Shown piece after piece: positions 6,188-12,803 of a stretch of DNA of 21,796 nucleotides. The DNA comes from an uncultured Verrucomicrobiota bacterium (GTDB lineage Bacteria; Verrucomicrobiota; Verrucomicrobiia; Limisphaerales; JADLHS01). The notes below the pieces were generated by a model. That model searched no databases. It was not told the origin of the DNA and saw only the letters and a list, made by a program, of their open reading frames with translations. The DNA is taken from the NCBI GenBank assembly GCA_937894935.1, contig CALAYC010000165.1, positions 1-21,796 of the forward strand, in the 5' to 3' direction. The position numbers and the translations under genes are program-made. Each line of letters starts with the position of its first letter. Position 1 is the first letter of the stretch.

Positions 6188-9073
6188 ATGACGCAAAAAC
6201 GGGGGATGAAACCGGAAACCCTTGGTTCATTCATCGCCGCTGCATCAGCTTTTATTTTGGGAATTTTTTTGTGGTTCAACGGTGGCGGTTCTTCTGTTGC
6301 TGGGGCATTCGACGATATGAGTTTGCAAGCGCCGCAACCGGATGAGCATCGATTGCGGATTCTCACGCCGACGCTGTTGGAACTCGCAATCATCACGACG
6401 AAACAACCGAATCCCGCAAACGTCGAGCGTTGGAACTGGGTAAATGGGGCAGGGGAATTTGCGCTGCCGGATCTTTCGAGCATTCGAGTCGTCGTCGATG
6501 GTCAGACGAATTCGGTCGTAGGCGTGGGGTTTAAACGGCGACCGGTTTATGCGCCGTTGGAAGCGTGGAATCTGCGGATTGCTGCGTATCTTTATCTTCA
6601 ACTGAATACTTCGATTCAGGCAGGACAAACCGTGCAGGTGAAAAATGACGGTTCGCTTTGGCCGGAACACTACAACTTTTCACTCGTGACCGATCCGTTG
6701 CGTTACAATCCGGCGATTCATGTGAATCAGGAAGGTTACGTTCCTTCGCATCCGAAAAAAGCCATCATCGGTTATTATCTTGGAAACCTGGGTGAAATGC
6801 CGATTCCGAGCAGCAGCTTTTCGATTGTGAAAGAGGGCGGCACGGTGGTGTTCGAAGGCACGCTGACGTTGCGACAGGACATCGGCTACGCGTATCAACC
6901 GACGCCGTATCAAACGGTTTATGAAGCGGACTTCAGCAGTTTCACGTCGCCGGGACAATATCGAGTCGTAGTGCCAGGAATGGGAGCGTCGTTACCGTTT
7001 CGCATTGATAACGGGGTGGCGATGGCGTTTGCGCGAACTTACGCGGCGGGATTTTTTCATCAACGCAGCGGATTTCACGTCGCGATGCCATTCACGCGTT
7101 TTACTCATGCGGCGGATCATGTCGAGCCATCGGCCGTGCCTTTGACCGCAGGAGCGCCGTTTGAATTCACGTGGCAAAAGATTGCCGACTACGCGATGCA
7201 GGTGAATGCGGAAAATCCACCTCAGGAAGCACCGCGCTTGACGAGTCCGGAGAATCAATTGTTTCCGTTTGTGAATCCCGGACCGGTGAATAATTCCGGT
7301 GGGCACTTCGAGGCGGGAAACTACAATCGTGTCGTCTTCAACGGCGCGCAACTTGTGCACAGCTTGATGTTCGCCGCGGATTCGTTACCTGGAGCTGGCG
7401 AGCTTGATAATCTGGGTTTGCCGGAGAGCGGTGATGGTATCAGCGATTTGTTGCAGGAAGCGAAGTGGGAAGCGGATTTTTTGGCGAAGATGCAGGATGC
7501 GGACGGCGGATTTTATTATGCGCGTTATCCGCGTGATCGCGAATACGAGAACGACGTGTTGCCGGAGCACGGCGATCCGGAAGTCGTGTGGCCGAAAAAT
7601 ACAATGGCCACGGCGGCCAGCGTTGCTGCGCTGGCGCAATGCGCGTCGTCGCCACGATTCAAACAGGCGTATCCGCAAGTAGCGGCGGAGTATCTCGCGA
7701 AGGCGCATCTCGGTTGGCAATTTCTGACGAATGCGATCGCAACGTATGGATTGAATGGCGCGTATCAAAAGCTGCAACACTTCGGTGATTTTGCGACAGA
7801 CCGCGATGAACTCGCCTGGGCTGCGTGCGAAATGTATCTGGCTACGGGCGACGTGGCGTTTCAGAACAAGTTGTTTGAGTGGTATCCGGACCCGACGGAT
7901 TTAACGACGTTCAAATGGGGCTGGTGGCGTTTGTTTGCATCATACGGAAATGCCGCGCGCAGTTATGCTTTTGGCGTGACGAGTGGAAGATTGACGGTGG
8001 GACAAATTGATGCCGCTTACCGGGCGAAGTGCGTCAATGTGATTACGAATTGCGGCAATGACACGTTGGCGTGGTCGCAGAATCACGCCTACGGCAGCAG
8101 TTTTCCGCAGCCCACGAAGGCGTACAATGGTGGCGGCTGGTTTCAATCGCTCGTACACGCGTTCGATCTTGCGGTCGCTTATCAACTGAGTCCGCGCGCA
8201 GAATTCTTCGATGCGATTGTGCGTAACATGAACTACGAAGGCGGCTGTAATCCGGTGAATGTGGTTTACGTGACGGGGCTCGGGTGGAAGCGGCAACGCA
8301 ATATCGTGGATCAATATTCGATCAACGATCATCGGCGCATGCCGAAAAACGGCGTGCCGATCAGCAATGTGCAGGTGGAGTTTTATGGCACGTGGACTTA
8401 TGGGAACGAACTCGGCGCGCTGACGTTTCCGTCCGATTACGGCGACGGCGCGAAGTATCCGTTTTACGATCGATGGTGCGATGATTGGAACGTTTCGACG
8501 GAATCATCGTCCACGGATATGGCGCGAAGTCTGGCGGTAACGGCGTGGCTCGCCGCGCAAACGCCGATTGCAAATCAATCGTGGATACACACGACGGCGA
8601 ACATCGTCGTGCCGCCGGGCGCGCGACTGCCCGGCCAATCTGTGACCGTTGAGTTGCAGGTGGCGGATTCCAATCTCACGGGAGCGAGAATCATCTGGGA
8701 AGCGCGTGAGCAAGAACCGTCGTTTGGCGGAACAAGTTACACGTTCATGCCCGGACCGAACTACGGGGATTATTGGATTGAAGCCGAAGTGCAATGGCCG
8801 GATGGGCGACGGGCATTTGCGAGCAATTCAGTGTTTGTTCACATCGAAGCGCCGCCGGTGTTGAGCGAACCGCAGCGGCTGAGTGATGGCAGCTTTATTT
8901 TTCAGATCATCGGTACGCGGCACGTCGCGTATCAGGTTCAGGCGTCAACTAATGGGGTTGCGTGGGAAACGATCGGAACGCCTGTGTTGCCGGAGAGCGG
9001 GGTTTTTCCGTTCACCGACGCAAATGCCGGTCAACATTATCGCCGGTATTATCGCGCCGTGCGAGCGCCGTGA
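6188..9073 (+). CDS. Secreted GH9-like protein with altered catalytic motif (probable pseudoenzyme)
   Basis: A 961-residue paralogue of the GH9 protein at 912-3524 with the same domain order: signal peptide or anchor (SFIAAASAFILGIFLWF), unfamiliar domain from LRILTPTLLELAI, cellulase Ig-like domain from AIHVNQEGYVP, GH9 barrel, and beta-rich domain ending WPDGRRAFASNSVFV. It adds about 75 C-terminal residues ending RRYYRAVRAP. The GH9 base motif, DAGD in the paralogue, reads EAGN here (E375, N378; GGHFEAGNYNR). The VHHY motif reads VDQY (D708, Q709). The acid in YGNELGAL (E741) remains. Loss of both aspartates predicts no normal GH9 hydrolysis, so a binding, scaffold or sensing role is possible. 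The reading frame is intact over its whole length, so it is not a decayed gene. Start: ATG 6188 gives a normal signal peptide; GTG 6137 and ATG 6206 are alternatives. Confidence 0.9.
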   Translation: MTQKRGMKPETLGSFIAAASAFILGIFLWFNGGGSSVAGAFDDMSLQAPQPDEHRLRILTPTLLELAIITTKQPNPANVERWNWVNGAGEFALPDLSSIRVVVDGQTNSVVGVGFKRRPVYAPLEAWNLRIAAYLYLQLNTSIQAGQTVQVKNDGSLWPEHYNFSLVTDPLRYNPAIHVNQEGYVPSHPKKAIIGYYLGNLGEMPIPSSSFSIVKEGGTVVFEGTLTLRQDIGYAYQPTPYQTVYEADFSSFTSPGQYRVVVPGMGASLPFRIDNGVAMAFARTYAAGFFHQRSGFHVAMPFTRFTHAADHVEPSAVPLTAGAPFEFTWQKIADYAMQVNAENPPQEAPRLTSPENQLFPFVNPGPVNNSGGHFEAGNYNRVVFNGAQLVHSLMFAADSLPGAGELDNLGLPESGDGISDLLQEAKWEADFLAKMQDADGGFYYARYPRDREYENDVLPEHGDPEVVWPKNTMATAASVAALAQCASSPRFKQAYPQVAAEYLAKAHLGWQFLTNAIATYGLNGAYQKLQHFGDFATDRDELAWAACEMYLATGDVAFQNKLFEWYPDPTDLTTFKWGWWRLFASYGNAARSYAFGVTSGRLTVGQIDAAYRAKCVNVITNCGNDTLAWSQNHAYGSSFPQPTKAYNGGGWFQSLVHAFDLAVAYQLSPRAEFFDAIVRNMNYEGGCNPVNVVYVTGLGWKRQRNIVDQYSINDHRRMPKNGVPISNVQVEFYGTWTYGNELGALTFPSDYGDGAKYPFYDRWCDDWNVSTESSSTDMARSLAVTAWLAAQTPIANQSWIHTTANIVVPPGARLPGQSVTVELQVADSNLTGARIIWEAREQEPSFGGTSYTFMPGPNYGDYWIEAEVQWPDGRRAFASNSVFVHIEAPPVLSEPQRLSDGSFIFQIIGTRHVAYQVQASTNGVAWETIGTPVLPESGVFPFTDANAGQHYRRYYRAVRAP
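8849..9070 (+). repeat. C-terminal module, copy in the GH9-like protein
   Basis: About 74 residues, from APPVLSEP to RRYYRAVRAP, with the pattern YQVQASTNGVAWETIG, then FTDANA, then YYR and a final proline. The same layout ends the proteins at 12804-16910 and 16988-19651. It is absent from the other GH9 protein, which stops at the previous domain. Confidence 0.6.
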
Positions 9074-9110
9074 AATCGAGGTGGCGGAAAGCGAAACATT
9101 GCAGCGAGAA

Positions 9111-9404
9111 CTACGATTCTTTTTCGGGTGAGGAAATTTCGTTTGCCAGGGCGCGCGCTACTTTTCGCACCACGTCGGCGTTAGGATAATTCGGATTAGC
9201 AATCAGCGCTTTGGCGTGGGCGACCGCGTCGGGGCGGACAGCCGGGGTGTCGTTCAGCGCCTGGGCGAGTTGTGCCGACGCAGCAAAGTTGACGTTTTCG
9301 GACGCGGGTTTGTTGCTTTGCGTTTTGCGACGCGGTTGGAGTTGCGTGGCTGAAGCAACATCGCGATTTGCGTTAACTTTCATGCGATTCAAAGTAGCGC
9401 TCAT
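9111..9404 (-). CDS. FlgM-like small protein (putative anti-sigma factor)
   Basis: The 97-residue basic protein has a disordered-looking N-terminus (many K, R, Q, N). Its C-terminal half, AVRPDAVAHAKALIANPNYP followed by ADVVRKVARALANEI, resembles the sigma-28-binding part of FlgM (p-x-vR-x-x-kV-x-x-x-k-x-x-I-x-x-G-x-Y, then an amphipathic helix). FlgM normally holds the flagellar sigma factor until export. No flagellar gene is present in the window, so the target could be another sigma factor, or the resemblance may only reflect a shared helix pattern. The start at 9404 could instead be the ATG at 9383 (MKVNANRD). It is convergent with the GH9-like gene, with 37 nt between the stops. Confidence 0.55.
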   Translation of the reverse strand: MSATLNRMKVNANRDVASATQLQPRRKTQSNKPASENVNFAASAQLAQALNDTPAVRPDAVAHAKALIANPNYPNADVVRKVARALANEISSPEKES

Positions 9405-9505
9405 TACACTTACTGCATCGGAGCATAGAGCGCGACCTTTATCCGGAACGATTTCGGATTTCGTATCCGTAAAATTCTCATCCCGATTACGAGCTGGTGG
9501 ATTCA

Positions 9506-9550
9506 GGAAAAAGAAACGGGCCGGAGCAAACGAGATTTTGCGCCCGGCCC
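9506..9550 (-). terminator. Rho-independent terminator of the peroxiredoxin gene
   Basis: Read on the minus strand, an arm GGGCCGG-GC-GCAAA (9550 downward) pairs with TTTGC-T-CCGGCCC (ending 9518), with a small bulge and a short loop. GTTTCTTTTTCC follows directly. It lies about 20 nt after the stop codon at 9572. Confidence 0.85.
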
Positions 9551-9571
9551 AGAATGAATTCGTTGCCGAAG

Positions 9572-10048
9572 TTATTTCAACTTCGTGAGTATTTCTTTGA
9601 TTTTCTCGAAGTTCGGCAAATCCTTCGGCGTGGGAGTTTGCTCGGCGTATTGAACGACGCCGTTTTTATCAATGACAAACGCCGCGCGTGCCGAGGTGTC
9701 ACCAATGCCTGCCAACATCGGGAAAAGAACGTCGTAGGCTTTGGTTGTCGCTTTGTTCAGATCGCTGACGAGAGTGATGCCGATTTTTTCTTTTTGTGCC
9801 CAGGCCTGTTGCGCGAAGGGACTGTCCACGCTGATGCCGATGACGTCAGCGTTCAAATCTTTGTACGCGTTCAGGCCGGCAGTGATGTCGCAAAGTTCCG
9901 ACGTGCAAACGCCGGTGAAAGCCAGCGGGAAAAAGAGCAGCACAGTGTTTTTCTGGCCGAAGTTGTTGCTGAGCTTGATGTCGGCATCAACGGGGGATTT
10001 GGATTTCAGTGTGAAATCAGGCGCTTTAGTTCCAACAGCGATAGGCAT
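9572..10048 (-). CDS. Peroxiredoxin, AhpC/TSA family (AhpE/PrxQ-like)
   Basis: The 158-residue cytoplasmic protein has the thioredoxin-fold peroxiredoxin pattern. APDFTLKS (9-16) opens the fold. FFPLAFTGVCTSELC (39-53) holds the peroxidatic C48 and a second cysteine C53 five positions on, the spacing used by PrxQ/BCP for an intramolecular disulfide. VIGISVDSPFAQQAWAQ and RAAFVIDKNGVVQY complete it; the arginine in SARAAF is the likely active-site arginine. It should reduce hydrogen peroxide or organic hydroperoxides with electrons from thioredoxin or a similar donor. The PLAFTGVC wording is closer to AhpE than to BCP, so the exact class is unsure. It is a single-gene unit with its own terminator, and a possible promoter and Fur-family-like box upstream. 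Confidence 0.93.
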   Translation of the reverse strand: MPIAVGTKAPDFTLKSKSPVDADIKLSNNFGQKNTVLLFFPLAFTGVCTSELCDITAGLNAYKDLNADVIGISVDSPFAQQAWAQKEKIGITLVSDLNKATTKAYDVLFPMLAGIGDTSARAAFVIDKNGVVQYAEQTPTPKDLPNFEKIKEILTKLK

Positions 10049-10079
10049 AGTTCTTTGATGTTTCTGGTTAGTTGGTCAA

Positions 10080-10096
10080 CGTCCGGTCCACGGACG
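10080..10096 (-). promoter_or_regulatory. Small hairpin in the peroxiredoxin leader
   Basis: CGTCCG and CGGACG form a perfect 6-bp stem with a 5-nt loop, 32 nt before the start codon and downstream of the suggested -10 box. It could be a leader hairpin or an operator half-site pair. No known motif was recognised. Confidence 0.3.
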
Positions 10097-10103
10097 AGCC
10101 ATA

Positions 10104-10131
10104 GGTTTAGCAGAGGCCAAAAGGCTGTCAA
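10104..10131 (-). promoter_or_regulatory. Possible sigma-70 promoter for peroxiredoxin
   Basis: On the minus strand a perfect TTGACA (10131-10126) is followed after 16 nt by TAAACC (10109-10104), a poor -10 with three of six matches. The spacing and place, about 55 nt before the ATG, are reasonable. Confidence 0.3.
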
Positions 10132-10139
10132 ACGCCTAT

Positions 10140-10154
10140 TTAGAATCGTTCTAG
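10140..10154. promoter_or_regulatory. Fur/PerR-like 7-1-7 inverted repeat upstream of peroxiredoxin
   Basis: TTAGAAT-C-GTTCTAG, 9 nt upstream of the suggested -35 box. Against the PerR consensus TTATAAT-n-ATTATAA it matches 10 of 14 positions. PerR commonly controls peroxide-defence genes, which fits the gene downstream. The match is imperfect and no regulator gene is in the window. Confidence 0.25.
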
Positions 10155-10228
10155 AATGCAACGCAATCGCGTGGCGTTAAACGCTGACGCGGTTGCAGTC
10201 GAGAGCGGTTGTGGGCCGCAACAGCAGT

Positions 10229-10972
10229 TCAGGTCCCGGGATAATTTGTCTTGGACGTGGATTCAACGTGCCAATCGAGGAACATCCAGTTACGCGATTT
10301 GCCGTGAACCGGAGTGGTGGGAATTTCGCCGTGCCACGCCGGAGGTGTTGTGGTGCCGTCGATTTGCTGATCCACATCGCGCAACGTGTAGAAGTTGGCG
10401 CGATTGGTGGAACTCATGACCTGACTTTCTTTCAGCGGCTTGGTGGTGGGGGCGGGCGGATTTGCGCCTGGCGGATAACCAAAGGCTTTGCTCATACCGT
10501 TACCCCATTCGGGAAATACATCCCGGCCATTGATGCGGAAATTCGTGCGTTGGCCGGGATTCTGTTCCTGCGTCGCAACTTTCGGACGCGTCGCCATTAT
10601 CCCGGGGCAGGAGAGGATGGGATTCGCTTTATCTTCATTCGGACCACCGAGAAGTTTGGAAACAGACGGATCTTTCAATCCGAGATAAGACCAGAGGTGA
10701 TAACCGAGATAATATTTTTCGGTGCTGCTGTAACCGGATTTCTGATTCAGAAAAAACGGTCCGGGCAACGTGTCGTTGTTATCGTTGATGTACAATTGTA
10801 TGGCGAGCCCGATCTGCTTCAGGTTGTTGCGACAAACTGTCTGTTGCGCCTTCTGTTTGGATTTGGCGAGGGCGGGCAACAGCATGGCCGCAAGGATCGC
10901 GATGATGGCGATAACCACCAGCAATTCGATCAACGTAAAGGCCAGTAGTCGTTTTCGGGTTCGGTTACACAT
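10229..10972 (-). CDS. Type II secretion pseudopilin-like protein with H-X9-D motif
   Basis: The 247-residue protein begins with a class III prepilin signal: a basic leader, then AFTLIELLVVIAIIAILAAM, where a prepilin peptidase would cut before the F of FTLIE. A long helix continues (KSKQKAQQTVCRNNLKQIG), followed by a globular part. Near the end HGKSRNWMFLDWHVES keeps the H-x9-D spacing of the prepilin-associated H-X9-DG domain common in Planctomycetes and Verrucomicrobia, but with W in place of G. Such proteins are numerous in these phyla and sit in the inner membrane or periplasm; individual jobs are mostly unknown. The start is supported by an AGAGAGAG stretch just before the ATG, one of the few Shine-Dalgarno-like sites here. 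It lies 23 nt after the hydrolase gene on the same strand and is probably co-transcribed with it. Confidence 0.9.
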   Translation of the reverse strand: MCNRTRKRLLAFTLIELLVVIAIIAILAAMLLPALAKSKQKAQQTVCRNNLKQIGLAIQLYINDNNDTLPGPFFLNQKSGYSSTEKYYLGYHLWSYLGLKDPSVSKLLGGPNEDKANPILSCPGIMATRPKVATQEQNPGQRTNFRINGRDVFPEWGNGMSKAFGYPPGANPPAPTTKPLKESQVMSSTNRANFYTLRDVDQQIDGTTTPPAWHGEIPTTPVHGKSRNWMFLDWHVESTSKTNYPGT

Positions 10973-10995
10973 ATCTCTCTCTTATCTGTCTTCGG

Positions 10996-12525
10996 TTATT
11001 GTTCGCCTTTGAACGTGGGTTTGCCGGCGACTTTTCGGGTCTGCGGCGTTACCCACCAAACCGCGTTTGGCACAATGTCGTGGAGGCCGTCGGTCTGTTC
11101 CGGGTGCGGACTGACGCAAACGACACGGCCCAATTCATATTGCGCACTAAAAATTGCCGGCGAGTTTATCATCACCCCGACCGGTGCGCCATTAGAGGAA
11201 ACCTCGGTACGGAAGTAAGCGAGCGTTTCAAACGGCGGCAGGGTCGGCTTGTTGTCCGGGGCGACAATCGGGCCGTTGACGTAGCGGCAGTCGAACTGGC
11301 CCACGCGTTCGCCGAGAATGGCGCGACCGGGATCAGTCATTTCGACTTTGACCATCGCGCGACCGCGTTGCCATTTGGGCGAAACTGTTTTGGCGTTGAT
11401 TAATCCGAGACTCCACGGATAACCGCTGGTGGCGAGATACGCGCCGGCGCAAATGCCGATGTAACCGCCGCCATTGGCGATGAATTCTTTCACCGCCTGG
11501 CGCCCGGCTTCGCCGATGGCTTCCGCCTGTTTGCTGCCGCTGCCGCCACCGAAAATGACCACATCGAAATTGGTCAGCGAGCCGCTGCGGATTTCCTCCG
11601 GCGTGATTGGCGTAATGATGGAGTGCGGTGGATTATTCAACCGCTTCATCAGAGAAGGCGGGCCTTGGCCGCCGGTGCCCGGGCCGCGGTAAAGCGCGAC
11701 GCGAATGGTGCCGGGAGTAACTCGCGGCGGAGCGAATAAACCTAAGGCAGGCAGATCTTCAATCATGCCCAGATGCGTCAACAACCGGTGCACCATGATT
11801 TCGTGTTGGCGCACGCGTTTTTCGAGCGGTTGCCTGGAAGTGGTTTCGACGGTCATTGACGGAATTTTCAAATGTTCACCGCCAGCGCGAGCGAGACTTC
11901 CGTCGATCGGCATATTCCGTCGCACGAATTTCAATTCAGGATTAGTGATCGTTTCATTGACGGCGGCGAGCATCAGGTCGGCTGCGGCGCGGCCTTCGTC
12001 ACTCGGGAAAACGATGATGGAACTGCCGACGCTTTTTTCGTTCACCTGATGGAAATCGTAGCCTTCATGCAAATCGAGCAACCATTGCGGCTGATGTTTT
12101 TCGGCAATCGCCCAGATGGCTTGCGCGAGATCGCCGCGAGCGGGTTCGTCTTTGCCGGCGCGCGGGTAATTACGATTCAGGTTGTTGAGATTCGTGCTGA
12201 GGTTGGGAGTGGTGCGACGATTTGCGTCGAGCGCAGGCACATTGGCGCGAGGCAGGACAATTAATTTCCCGGTGGTGATCGGCCAGTGGCGGATGTTCTC
12301 CGCAGCCACGGCCCCGGCGGGTTCGTTGCCATGCGCGCCAGCAGCAATCATCACCGTTGGCCCGGGGCGGCCGGAATCCACGAAATAACATTCGGTTGCA
12401 AACCGGGTCGCGGGCAACAGGGTGTTGGTGGTAACGACGGGCGCGGCGTCGCACAGGGACGTAACGGTTGCGCCGAGCAGGGCAATCCATTTCGCGCGGC
12501 GGAATTGACAACAAAAAGACGTCAT
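10996..12525 (-). CDS. Secreted AstE/M14-like zinc hydrolase fused to BPL_N/GATase1-like domain
   Basis: The 509-residue protein has a signal peptide (RRAKWIALLGATVTSLCDA, cut near AAP). The ATG at 12525 is chosen for this reason; ATG 12549 adds eight residues. Residues about 45-265 resemble succinylglutamate desuccinylase/aspartoacylase and related M14 enzymes: GAHGNEPAG gives zinc ligands H65 and E68, LDLHEG gives H153, NRNYP (117-121) gives the substrate arginine/asparagine, and VETTS gives the likely general base E227. Residues about 274-485 resemble the biotin-protein-ligase N-terminal/class I glutamine amidotransferase fold: VALYRGPGTGG, VVIFGGGSG and the nucleophile elbow GGYIGICAGAYLA (C359). 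The first half would cleave an N-acyl amino acid or a peptide amide bond outside the cytoplasm. The second half may bind rather than catalyse. The combination is unusual; the substrate is unknown. Confidence 0.85.
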   Translation of the reverse strand: MTSFCCQFRRAKWIALLGATVTSLCDAAPVVTTNTLLPATRFATECYFVDSGRPGPTVMIAAGAHGNEPAGAVAAENIRHWPITTGKLIVLPRANVPALDANRRTTPNLSTNLNNLNRNYPRAGKDEPARGDLAQAIWAIAEKHQPQWLLDLHEGYDFHQVNEKSVGSSIIVFPSDEGRAAADLMLAAVNETITNPELKFVRRNMPIDGSLARAGGEHLKIPSMTVETTSRQPLEKRVRQHEIMVHRLLTHLGMIEDLPALGLFAPPRVTPGTIRVALYRGPGTGGQGPPSLMKRLNNPPHSIITPITPEEIRSGSLTNFDVVIFGGGSGSKQAEAIGEAGRQAVKEFIANGGGYIGICAGAYLATSGYPWSLGLINAKTVSPKWQRGRAMVKVEMTDPGRAILGERVGQFDCRYVNGPIVAPDNKPTLPPFETLAYFRTEVSSNGAPVGVMINSPAIFSAQYELGRVVCVSPHPEQTDGLHDIVPNAVWWVTPQTRKVAGKPTFKGEQ

Positions 12526-12630
12526 TACCAAAAAAATTCGGTCAATCATGATAGCGTTGACGGCACTGGTGGTTTCTCAGGGCAGAACTGGTTGAAGGTC
12601 TCTGCTGCGGGTCACAATAGAGAAGTTTTA

Positions 12631-12661
12631 TTAAGAAGGAATATGACGTTTGTTATATTCC
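12631..12661 (+). promoter_or_regulatory. Putative promoter overlapped by a 24-bp palindrome
   Basis: TTAAGA (12631-12636), 17 nt, then TATATT (12654-12659) resembles a sigma-70 promoter pointing to the beta-repeat protein gene. GGAATAT (12638-12644) and ATATTCC (12655-12661) form a perfect inverted repeat covering spacer and -10, with AC/GT pairing further inside. This is a typical operator position. It lies between two divergent genes, so it could serve both. Confidence 0.4.
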
Positions 12662-12803
12662 CAAGATTTTCCTGCCGCGTATTGTGAGCGCCGTGGCCGC
12701 TTGCCATTTGATGACCCAAACCCAGGAAAAAGAGGGGCCGCGGATTCCGGCGGTTGTGGCAAGCTCGGCGCCGCCCGACAAAACCAGAGACGAAACCCAA
12801 GAG

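Noticed and set aside
9111..9404. Reading the FlgM-like gene as proof that the organism has flagella
   Set aside because: No other flagellar gene is visible, and FlgM-like proteins can be mis-assigned from a short helix pattern.
9497..10180. 227-codon open frame on the plus strand
   Set aside because: It covers the peroxiredoxin gene and its terminator on the opposite strand; the peroxiredoxin has all family residues.
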